DNA from: Halosimplex pelagicum
GTDB lineage: Archaea > Halobacteriota > Halobacteria > Halobacteriales > Haloarculaceae
Assembly: GCF_013415905.1 (NCBI RefSeq)
Contig: NZ_CP058909.1
Span: forward strand, 4,402,001-4,466,000
Reading direction: 5' to 3'
Length of the DNA: 64,000 bases
Under the pieces are notes generated by a model. That model saw only the letters and a program-made list of their open reading frames with translations. It ran no database searches and was not told where the DNA came from. A program made the position numbers and the translations under genes. Position 1 is the first letter of the stretch. Each line of letters begins with the position of its first letter. Of the stretch, positions 57,812 through 64,000 are shown in pieces.

Positions 57812-59035
57812 TCAGTTGAACTCGTCGAGCGTGGCGTGGACGCCGGGGCGCACGTCCCGGACCCTGGTGTCGTCGAGGTCGAGCCCGAGCGTCCGGACGG
57901 CGGCGTTGCCGACCCGTTCGGCGCTCTCGACGGGCGCGTAGACGCCCAGCCGCCACTGGTCGCGCTGGGCGGCCCGCAGGGCGTTGACCAGCGTCGACTG
58001 CTCGCTCAGCCGGCGCACCTCGCCGTTCACGAGGACGCGACTCGACGACTCCTTCATCGAGGGACGGTCGGGCACGTCGAGGATCACGGCGTCGGGGTCG
58101 ACGTTGGCCGCCTCGGCGACCGCCCGCTCGTGGTCGTGGATCGCCTCCTGGTCGGCGTCGAGCAGCGCCTCTGGCACCGCCTCCATCTCCGCCCAGACGC
58201 CGCGTTTGTACAGGTCCCGACGGTCGAGCCGGTGGGCGAGCGCGGCGGTCGCCTCGCACTCCCGGAGGGCCACGCGCAGCTCGCAGTCGTCCATCCGCCG
58301 GAGTTGCGCGGCGTCGGTGTCGGTGTGGACGAGCAGCCGCTGGGTCGCCCGCCGGAGCATCGCCTTGGCGATGCGGGCGACGTGGTGGCTGTAGACGGTC
58401 GGGTTCATCAGCGCCCGGGCGAGCAGGAGGCTCTCGGCGGTCTGGACGTTGCCCTCGTCGAGAACGAGGTCGCCGTCGACGAACCGCAGCGCCCGCACCA
58501 GCCGCTCGGCGTCGATGGTCCCGTAGGGGACGCCCGTGTGGTGTGCGTCGCGGACGAGGTAGTCCATCCGGTCGACGTCGAGTTCGCCCGAGACGATCTG
58601 GCCGAGTTCCCCGTCGCCCGCCACGAGGTCGGCCACGGCCGCGGGGTCGAGGTCGTGGTCGGTCAGCGCACGGGCGACGGGACCGCTGTCGATGAGGTCG
58701 TGGACGTCGTCGTGGTACTTGCCGGTCCGGCGGTGGATGATGTCCTCGACGTTGTGGCTGTAGGGGGCGTGACCCACGTCGTGGAGCATCGCCGCCGCTC
58801 GCACCCGTTCGGCCTGACGCCCCTCGATGCCCAGGTGGGCGAGCGCCTCGTTGGCGAGGTGGTAGACGCCCAGCGAATGCTCGAAGCGTGTGTGGTTGGC
58901 GGAGGGGTAGACGAAGGTGACGGTGCCGAGCTGCTTGATCCGCCGGAGCCGCTGGACGGGCGGCGTGTCCAGCAGCGCCGCCGCGACGCCCTCGACCGCG
59001 ATGTGGTCGTGGACGCTGTCCTTGATCGTCGTCAT
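57812..59035 (-). CDS. HD domain phosphohydrolase
   Basis: The 407-residue protein is an HD-superfamily hydrolase of the SAMHD1/YwfO/dGTPase-like type. TRFEHSLGVYHLANEALAHL gives the first His, MLHDVGHAPYSHNVED is the HD motif, and LDVDRMDYLVRDAHHTGV with the late Asp completes the metal site. Proteins of this group hydrolyse dNTPs or other nucleotides; the substrate is not known. I choose ATG 59035, because a TCCTTATGTCC box lies about 30 bases upstream; ATG 59056 is less likely. Confidence 0.88.
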   Translation of the reverse strand: MTTIKDSVHDHIAVEGVAAALLDTPPVQRLRRIKQLGTVTFVYPSANHTRFEHSLGVYHLANEALAHLGIEGRQAERVRAAAMLHDVGHAPYSHNVEDIIHRRTGKYHDDVHDLIDSGPVARALTDHDLDPAAVADLVAGDGELGQIVSGELDVDRMDYLVRDAHHTGVPYGTIDAERLVRALRFVDGDLVLDEGNVQTAESLLLARALMNPTVYSHHVARIAKAMLRRATQRLLVHTDTDAAQLRRMDDCELRVALRECEATAALAHRLDRRDLYKRGVWAEMEAVPEALLDADQEAIHDHERAVAEAANVDPDAVILDVPDRPSMKESSSRVLVNGEVRRLSEQSTLVNALRAAQRDQWRLGVYAPVESAERVGNAAVRTLGLDLDDTRVRDVRPGVHATLDEFN

Positions 59036-59158
59036 CGCTCCGGAGTTGTGCGCCATCGGACATAAGGATACGGACGGCTCCCGGGACGAACAGGAGGCTG
59101 TCGGTCCGCGCGCGACCGCAGCGGTCCATTCAGCGGACGGCGATCAGCGGACGACCGC

Positions 59159-59710
59159 TCAGCGGACGACCGTCAGCAGGTCGCGCAGTTCCTGCTCGGA
59201 GGCGTTGCCCTCGCGGACGGGCTCTCGGGGCTGTCGACCGGTCTCCTCGACGGCCTCGATGGCCGCCTCGGGCGCGTAGTCGCGGTCGTGGGCGAGCCAG
59301 GCGGCGAGCACCTGGCCGGTGCGGCCCATCCCGTCGAGACAGTGGACGACGACCCGTTCGTCCGCCTCGACGGCGTCGTCGAGGAACGGCAGCACTTCCC
59401 GTTTCAGGAGGGCCGGACAGGCGAGCCGCCCGTCCGGGATCGGGGCGTGGAGCACGTTGTCCTCGCCGAACACGTCCGCGTACCCGTCGGTCTCGGGGTC
59501 GCCGGGCGACTGGTCCCCGGGGAGGAGCGAGCAGACGCGCTCGATGTCGTTGGCGCGGGCGACGGCGATCCAGTCGGCGAGGGCGTGGCTCCGGTCGGCG
59601 GCGCTGTGCCAACCGGGGCTACAGGCACCGTAGACGTACTCCTCGTCCGGTGCGGCGGGGGCGAGCCGGTGTGCGTCCGCACCCGACCCTCGGTTGTGAA
59701 CGTCTGGCAT
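59159..59710 (-). CDS. Dual-specificity protein phosphatase-like protein
   Basis: A 183-residue protein with the P-loop VVHCLDGMGRTGQVLAAWLA (HC-x5-R-T/S), the catalytic Cys and Arg of cysteine-based phosphatases. EEYVYGACSPGWHSAADRSH and VCSLLPGDQSPGD are the upstream parts, and FGEDNVLHAPIPDGRLACP supplies the general acid region. It is compact and cytosolic and could dephosphorylate proteins, RNA 5' ends or phosphoinositide-like molecules. Start ATG 59710. Confidence 0.87.
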   Translation of the reverse strand: MPDVHNRGSGADAHRLAPAAPDEEYVYGACSPGWHSAADRSHALADWIAVARANDIERVCSLLPGDQSPGDPETDGYADVFGEDNVLHAPIPDGRLACPALLKREVLPFLDDAVEADERVVVHCLDGMGRTGQVLAAWLAHDRDYAPEAAIEAVEETGRQPREPVREGNASEQELRDLLTVVR

Positions 59711-59820
59711 CTGGTCCTGGTCGTATCACTCGGCCACCCCCCTTGAGTCACGCGGTGTAATTCTCATCTCTGACAACTGCGTGCGCCGGTGTGGCACGGC
59801 CGAGGCCCGCGGCGAGCGAG

Positions 59821-60552
59821 TCAGTCGTCCTCGACGAGATAGCGGAACGCCCGGAGCGTGTTGCGGCCGCTCTCGGTCAGCGAGACGCGAGTCGAGCGGC
59901 CGACCTCTTCGAGGGCGACGTAGCCGTTGTCCGAGAGCGGCCCGAGGACGTGGCTGTCGAGCAGGCGGTACTCGCTCTTGCGGTTGGCGGCGTCGCGCTC
60001 GGCGATGAAGGGCAGCCCCTCGCTCTTCCCGAACTCGATGAGGTCGCGCTTCCGGGCGCCGTCCTCGCGGTCGAGGTGGTCCATGACGGCGACGTGCTGG
60101 GGTTCGGGGCTCTGCATCGGGTAGGTGGGGAGTTCGGTGATCTCGCGGATCCCCTCGGCCACGTCGCCGTCGGTCTCGGCGGCGTAGCGCTGAGCGCGGA
60201 CGTAGTAGGGGGTCGCGCCGGTCGCCATGCAGGCGATCATGCCGCCGATGGCGGTGACCTTCGACCCCGAGGCGAGGTTGACGTACACCTCGTGGTCGGA
60301 AAAGCGGGTCGCCAGCTCCGCGACGGTCCCGATCGAGTCGTAGAAGTCGAAGATGTTGCACGACACCGTCTCGTGGTCGATGCCCGCCTCGTCGAGGCGC
60401 CCGCGGACGGTCTCGACGTAGGAGGGATGGTCGGTCTCGTCCTCGTAGCGCAGGAGGACGACGCGGTCGGCGCGCAACTCGACCGCCGGCAGGACGATCC
60501 GGTCGTTCTCGTAGCCCACCGGGATCAGGTGGACTCGCTCGGCGACTTCCAT
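59821..60552 (-). CDS. CARF-like HTH regulator (DUF6293/HFX_2341 family)
   Basis: A 243-residue protein with two domains. The N-terminal part (residues 1-150) is a Rossmann-like CARF-type fold: RVHLIPVGYENDRIVLPAVE, then ADRVVLLRYEDETDHPSYVE, and VYVNLASGSKVTAIGGMIAC, a nucleotide-binding-like loop. The C-terminal part is a winged HTH (DGARKRDLIEFGKSEGLPFI and LSDNGYVALEEVGRSTRVSL). This matches the DUF6293/HFX_2341-type regulators. Similar proteins (Csa3) respond to cyclic oligoadenylate in CRISPR systems, but none is nearby. ATG 60552 is chosen. Confidence 0.82.
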   Translation of the reverse strand: MEVAERVHLIPVGYENDRIVLPAVELRADRVVLLRYEDETDHPSYVETVRGRLDEAGIDHETVSCNIFDFYDSIGTVAELATRFSDHEVYVNLASGSKVTAIGGMIACMATGATPYYVRAQRYAAETDGDVAEGIREITELPTYPMQSPEPQHVAVMDHLDREDGARKRDLIEFGKSEGLPFIAERDAANRKSEYRLLDSHVLGPLSDNGYVALEEVGRSTRVSLTESGRNTLRAFRYLVEDD

Positions 60553-60672
60553 ACCACCCCGTCTCGGCCCGCCCTCAAAACGATTGTCCCGACACAGCCG
60601 ACACAGACGCCGGTTACGCTGGGCGAGAACGCCCCGCGGGATTTTTGACGGAGTCCCGCCTCCGTCCGGTGT

Positions 60673-60834
60673 ATGCCGGTCATGGCGAGCGACGACTTCT
60701 CGGTCCACACCGACGACTGCGACCGATTCGACGACGGGATGCCGATCTCGGACCTGCCGGACGAGGTGGGCTCTATCGACGACCTCGACTGCGAGTGCTG
60801 GAGCGACTTCGACTCGCTGGCAGATATCGAGTGA
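60673..60834 (+). CDS. 53-residue acidic small protein
   Basis: The small frame starts at ATG 60673, about 31 bases after a GGATTTTTGAC box (60640-60650), the leaderless spacing. The 53 residues are extremely acidic, with 18 Asp or Glu, and contain three Cys in CDRF and DCECW. No family recognised. It is divergent from the CARF-like regulator. The composition is typical of halophilic micro-proteins and the promoter spacing is good, so I think it is real. Confidence 0.55.
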   Translation: MPVMASDDFSVHTDDCDRFDDGMPISDLPDEVGSIDDLDCECWSDFDSLADIE

Positions 60835-60899
60835 GAACGTCGCCACGGGACCGTCGGCCGCCGCCGGAACCGGTGACGGACTCCACCGCGCGGCGCCGG

Positions 60900-61103
60900 T
60901 CAGTCGATCGCTCGGATACGGTTCATTCGGCAGATCGGGCAGCAGACCGCCGTCTCGCTCCGCGGGACGACGAACTGGACCTCGCAGGTCAGACAGAGGT
61001 ACGTCCGTCCGGGGATCTCGCCCACCCCCGCTGTCTCGCGATATCGTTGGTCGTCCCCGTCGGGCGATCGATTCGGGCGCCGTGCGTTCCAGTGAATTGG
61101 CAT
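60900..61103 (-). CDS. Small zinc-ribbon protein
   Basis: A 67-residue protein with YLCLTCEVQF and CCPICRMNRI, two C-x2-C pairs separated by about 17 residues that form a zinc ribbon. The N-terminal 30 residues are basic and flexible. The function is unknown. It may bind nucleic acid or a protein, but nothing shows which. Start ATG 61103. Confidence 0.6.
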   Translation of the reverse strand: MPIHWNARRPNRSPDGDDQRYRETAGVGEIPGRTYLCLTCEVQFVVPRSETAVCCPICRMNRIRAID

Positions 61104-61290
61104 CGGTACTGCGTCCGGTCGACAGTCGGGTCGCCAGGGATATGCCGTTTGTTACCGGTTATCTCGCGGTTCCTCCCGGCATACTCACCGACGCGGGCGG
61201 CCGAGTCGCCACCCCGCGTGGGCGGAGTACCGCGAGGGGACGCGACCGAGGTACCAACGACCAAATACCTCGGCCGACAACGCCCGCGGT

Positions 61291-61800
61291 ATGGACGAAC
61301 TCCGCGACCCGTCGACGCTCCACGGGGAGCCCGGCGTCGAGTACACCGAATCGAGGACGACCGACGGCGCGGACGCCTTCGAGTACTTCGCGGACGTCGA
61401 GGGACTGGTCGCCGTCGGCGTCACGAACGAGGCCGGCGCAGTCCTGCTGATGGACAGCCCGCACGGCTGGCGACTCCCTTACGGGCACGTCCCCGGCGGC
61501 GCCGACTGGCTCGACCGCGCCGGGGAGATCGCTGCGACGCTGACCGGCGTCGACGCCCCGGTGGCCGAGGTCCTCCGGGTCAGCGCGGTCACGCACGAAC
61601 TGCGCAGCGACCCCGACCGGACGGCCACGAGCTACGACGCCGTCGTCGGGACCGAACCCGTGACCGGCGAGCCGGTCGCCGACGACCCGACGTTCGGCGA
61701 GTGGTCGGATCTGGACCTGGCGTGGTTCGACGAGGTGCCCGACGACGCCTACCACGCCCACGGCGACGCCGTCGACGACATCGAGTACTTCCTGGAGTGA
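61291..61800 (+). CDS. Nudix-like protein with degenerate catalytic box
   Basis: The 169-residue protein has a Nudix-type beta-grasp core (VAVGVTNEAGAVLLMDSPHG, WRLPYGHVPGGADWLDRAGE). In the Nudix box the catalytic REUxEExGU helix reads GEIAATLTGV, so the two Glu that bind Mg are missing. The haloarchaeal family may be a non-hydrolysing sensor or use other residues. The C-terminal VSAVTHELRSDPDRTATSYDA and WSDLDLAWFDEVPDD segments are intact. Start ATG 61291, following an ACCAAATACCTC box about 30 bases upstream. Confidence 0.75.
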   Translation: MDELRDPSTLHGEPGVEYTESRTTDGADAFEYFADVEGLVAVGVTNEAGAVLLMDSPHGWRLPYGHVPGGADWLDRAGEIAATLTGVDAPVAEVLRVSAVTHELRSDPDRTATSYDAVVGTEPVTGEPVADDPTFGEWSDLDLAWFDEVPDDAYHAHGDAVDDIEYFLE

Positions 61801-61826
61801 CCGGTCGTCGGTCCGACCGTCGTCAG

Positions 61827-61883
61827 ACTGTGTCGACCGTGTCATTAGTAGCTATCTACAAAACTGTGTCAGCACAGTAGCTA
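61827..61883 (+). promoter_or_regulatory. Repeat-rich operator/promoter before the small-protein/GNAT pair
   Basis: The stretch holds a perfect ACTGTG-TCAG-CACAGT inverted repeat (61863-61878), a direct repeat AGTAGCTA (61847-61854 and 61876-61883) and a second ACTGTGTC (61827-61834 and 61863-61870). ATCTACAAAACTG at 61854-61866 is the likely TATA region, so the palindrome overlaps the start site region, as a repressor operator would. It drives the 43-residue gene and the GNAT gene. Confidence 0.5.
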
Positions 61884-61909
61884 AGCCGGGACCGTCACCC
61901 CTCTCAACT

Positions 61910-62041
61910 ATGACTGCGGATCTCTCACCCGACTGTGACGCGCTGGCCGACGACACGGGCGCCGAGGACGACGCCGAAACCGTCTCGGACCTGTGCGAGC
62001 GGGCTCCCGTCTACGAGGATGCGCCCGTCGTATCGGTATGA
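61910..62041 (+). CDS. 43-residue acidic small protein
   Basis: A small frame at ATG 61910, preceded by the operator-like promoter and ending at TGA 62039-62041. It overlaps the GNAT start codon by ATGA. The 43 residues are rich in Asp and Glu and include SPDCDALAD and SDLCERAP, each with one Cys. No family recognised. The overlap and the shared promoter suggest it is translated and coupled to the acetyltransferase. Confidence 0.5.
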   Translation: MTADLSPDCDALADDTGAEDDAETVSDLCERAPVYEDAPVVSV

Positions 62042-62595
62042 GCATGGTCGAACCGACCGACCTGACGGTCCGGCGGTACCGCGCCGGCGACGGCGATCGG
62101 GTCCGCGAGCTGAACCGCGAGGCGATGGCCGAGACGCCCGAGTGGGCCGTCGACGCGCCCGACACGGACCTCGACGACGTGCGCGACCACTACATCGACG
62201 CCGGCGGGGAGTTCCTCGTCGGCGAACTCGACGGCGGCGGTTCGAGCGAGAGCGGCCCCGACGACGGCGATATCGTCGCGACCGGCGCCGTCGAACCCCT
62301 CGACGGCTGGATGGCCGAGCGCTTCGACGCCGCCGCGGGCACCGGCGAACTCTCCCGCGTCCGGGTCGACCCCGCGATGCAGGGTCAGGGGATCGGCACC
62401 CGGATCGTCGAGGAACTCGCGCGGCGGGCCCGACGGCGGGGCTACCGCGCGCTGGTCCTGAACACCGGCGCGGACAACGAACAGGCACGCGGCTTCTACG
62501 AGTCGCTCGGCTACGCCTGCGTCCGCGAGGAGACCGTCGATTTCGACGACGTGACGCTCGACCTGGCGCTGTACTGGCGCCGCGTCGACGGCTGA
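62038..62595 (+). CDS. GNAT family N-acetyltransferase
   Basis: The 185-residue protein is a GCN5-type acetyltransferase. The acetyl-CoA motif is VDPAMQGQGIGTRIVEELAR, with VLNTGADNEQARGFYESLGY the typical end. It acetylates an amine; the target is unknown. The ATG 62038 overlaps the stop of the 43-residue gene; reading from 61993 is rejected, since it lies inside that gene. No signal peptide. Confidence 0.88.
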   Translation: MSMVEPTDLTVRRYRAGDGDRVRELNREAMAETPEWAVDAPDTDLDDVRDHYIDAGGEFLVGELDGGGSSESGPDDGDIVATGAVEPLDGWMAERFDAAAGTGELSRVRVDPAMQGQGIGTRIVEELARRARRRGYRALVLNTGADNEQARGFYESLGYACVREETVDFDDVTLDLALYWRRVDG

Positions 62596-62689
62596 CCCGG
62601 TCGCCGGTCGCCGAGCGGCGCGTCGTCGCCCGACGACCGGGTGCGCCGGTCCCGGTGGGCTTTTCTCCCGACCCGCCCCACCCCGGGGT

Positions 62690-63703
62690 GTGCGCCGGAC
62701 TCTCCGGTTCCTGGCGGGCGTCCTCGTCGGCGGCGGCGCGCTCGCCGGCTACCTCGCGTTCGTCGGCGTCGGCAGCGTCTCCGCTCGCCTCTCGGCGGTC
62801 GCCCCCGGACTGCTCGCCGCGGTCGCGGTCCTCGTCGTCGCGGAGGCCGTCGTCGACGGCCTGGGCTTCTGGGCCTCGGTCCGTCCCCTCGGAGACGGGA
62901 TCTCCGGCGGCAAGAGCGTCCAGTTCGCGGTCGCCGGCGACTTCTTCGACACGCTGAGCCCCGCCGGACCGGTCAGCTCCGAACCGATCGTGGCGACGTT
63001 CGTCGAGACCGCGACGGGCACGACCTACAGCGAGGCGCTGGCCGTCCGCTCGGTCGCCAAGTACGTCAAGTCGGGCGCCCAGCTGGTCGTCTCGACGCTC
63101 GCCGCGCTCGTGGTCGTCCTCGGCAGCCCCGCCCCCCGATACTTCCTCACGACCCTCGGCGGCGCCGTCGTCGGGCTGGCGGCCGTGGGCGCGTTGGTCG
63201 TCCGGTTCCGCCACCCGGTCAGCGGCGGCCTGGCCGTCGTCCTCGGCCCAGTCGTCCGGTGGGTCTCCTCGCTGTACCGCGAGACGCCCCACGACCGGTC
63301 GGTCGTCGACCGCGCGCTGGAGCGGTTCTGGAGCCGGATCGTCAGGTTTCGGGACGCTCCCGGGTTGCTCGCCCTGATCGCCGTCGGCGGCGTGGCGGAG
63401 CAGCTGCTCACCGCGACCGCGCTGTGGGTCGCGCTCGTCGGCGTCGGCGCGGAGGTGGGCGTCCTCGCCGTGGTCCCGCTGGTCGTCGTCGTCCCGCTCC
63501 CCCAGGTCGCGAGCGTGGTCCCGATCCCGGGCAGCCTCGGCGCCTACGACGTGTTGCTCGGCGGCGCGATCGGCCTCGTCACTGCCGTCTCGCCGGCCAC
63601 GGCCGCCGCCGGGGTGCTGGTCGTCCGGACCGCGACGCTGCTGTTTAGCGTCGTCATCGGCGGCGTCGCCGTCGCCTTCCTCCGCGGGTGGCGACTCCGT
63701 TGA
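62690..63703 (+). CDS. Flippase-like membrane protein (UPF0104/LPG synthase TM family)
   Basis: The 337-residue protein has about eight membrane helices and matches the UPF0104 (AglD/MprF TM-like) family. Marks are VRPLGDGISGGKSVQFAVAG, LSPAGPVSSEPIVATFVETA (the conserved Pro-Gly-rich loop) and VVPIPGSLGAYDVLLGGAIG, the late PGxLGxxE-like signature. Members act in lipid or glycolipid transport and archaeal glycosylation. The start is GTG 62690. A CTTTTCTCC box lies about 30 bases upstream. Confidence 0.85.
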   Translation: MRRTLRFLAGVLVGGGALAGYLAFVGVGSVSARLSAVAPGLLAAVAVLVVAEAVVDGLGFWASVRPLGDGISGGKSVQFAVAGDFFDTLSPAGPVSSEPIVATFVETATGTTYSEALAVRSVAKYVKSGAQLVVSTLAALVVVLGSPAPRYFLTTLGGAVVGLAAVGALVVRFRHPVSGGLAVVLGPVVRWVSSLYRETPHDRSVVDRALERFWSRIVRFRDAPGLLALIAVGGVAEQLLTATALWVALVGVGAEVGVLAVVPLVVVVPLPQVASVVPIPGSLGAYDVLLGGAIGLVTAVSPATAAAGVLVVRTATLLFSVVIGGVAVAFLRGWRLR

Positions 63704-63782
63704 GACGGTCGGCCCGGTCGTCACGAATACACCCGCAGTACCGTGTCGGACCCCTTTTGCCGATACCGGCCGAAGCGCCGCC

Positions 63783-64000
63783 ATGGACGTGATCGGGGAC
63801 CTAGTGGCTCGCGAGCGGCGCACCGACGACCTTGCGGTGCGGACCGACAGCCGCGCCGGCTCGTACAGCTACGAGAAGTTCTGCACGAACGCCTGGAAGA
63901 CGGGCAACATCCTGCGCCACTACGGCGTTCGCGGCGGCGCGACCGTCGCCGTCGACGCCGGCGACTCGCTGACGCCACCGCCGTTGCTCGCTCTGTTCGG
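63783..64000 (+). CDS. Acyl-CoA synthetase-like protein, N-terminal part
   Basis: The first 72 residues of a gene that runs off the window end. The sequence AVRTDSRAGSYSYEKFCTNA and the following NILRHYGVRGGATVAVDAGD resemble the N-terminal part of AMP-binding enzymes (ATP-grasp-free adenylating fold), where a tyrosine before the first helix is typical. The active-site motifs lie beyond the window. Start ATG 63783, about 28 bases after a CCTTTTGCC box. Confidence 0.6.
   Translation, partial: MDVIGDLVARERRTDDLAVRTDSRAGSYSYEKFCTNAWKTGNILRHYGVRGGATVAVDAGDSLTPPPLLALF

Overview
The window is chromosomal DNA from an extremely halophilic archaeon (class Halobacteria). The evidence is very high GC coding DNA, strongly acidic proteins, frequent leaderless genes with a TATA-like box 25-30 bases before the start codon, lipoprotein and twin-arginine signals of haloarchaeal type, an archaeal 16S/23S/5S operon, and archaeal genes such as NOP5, fibrillarin, a TFB-like cyclin protein and bacterio-opsin-activator-type regulators. 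The 16S looks like a Haloarcula/Halosimplex-type lineage, but I cannot fix the genus by eye. No CRISPR array, prophage or transposase was seen.

Layout. 1-1.44 kb: a hypothetical gene, a thioesterase and a DUF309 protein. 1.5-7.1 kb: a complete rRNA operon on the minus strand (promoters, 16S, spacer, 23S, 5S, hairpins), with processing stems around 16S and 23S. The usual spacer tRNA-Ala is missing and a tRNA-like relic lies there instead. 7.4-9.8 kb: aspartoacylase-like protein, cupin, UPF0179 and a DUF5820-type protein. 10.3-18.0 kb: a four-gene stress operon of two PrkA-type kinases, YeaH/YhbH and SpoVR. 18.2-22.7 kb: a surface-protein locus with two TasA/camelysin-like proteins, their SipW-like signal peptidase, a triple-repeat exported protein and a membrane-anchored relative. 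22.9-27.1 kb: flavin amine oxidase, 11-bp tandem repeats, long-chain acyl-CoA ligase and a Bat-type regulator. 27.2-29.9 kb: phenylacetyl-CoA epoxidase genes paaABCD, with the PaaD zinc ribbon as a separate gene.

30-35.3 kb: lipoprotein, NOP5-fibrillarin pair, glutamate-cysteine ligase-like protein, regulator, phosphopantetheine adenylyltransferase and a single-cyclin TFB-like protein. 35.8-42.6 kb: class V aminotransferase, glycerophosphodiesterase, SDR, unknown protein, Na+-dependent transporter, uracil-DNA glycosylase-like protein and lipoprotein. 42.7-55.6 kb: biotin-dependent carboxylation genes (carboxyltransferase beta subunit, biotin carboxylase/BCCP, biotin ligase BirA), interleaved with a lipoprotein metallopeptidase, a DUF433/DUF5615 toxin-antitoxin pair, YndJ/DUF4166 proteins, a lone 2-oxoacid dehydrogenase E1-alpha, a PQQ-type propeller and membrane proteins. 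55.6-64 kb: universal stress protein, Cys-rich four-helix metal protein, amidohydrolase, HD hydrolase, dual-specificity phosphatase, CARF-like DUF6293 regulator, two tiny acidic proteins, a degenerate Nudix protein, GNAT, a flippase-like membrane protein and the start of an acyl-CoA synthetase-like gene cut by the window end.

The most unusual non-coding feature is a 240-300 bp structured repeat present twice in opposite orientation (35.4-35.65 kb and 48.24-48.54 kb). It has a conserved 8-bp GC hairpin; one copy carries about 57 extra bases forming two further hairpins.
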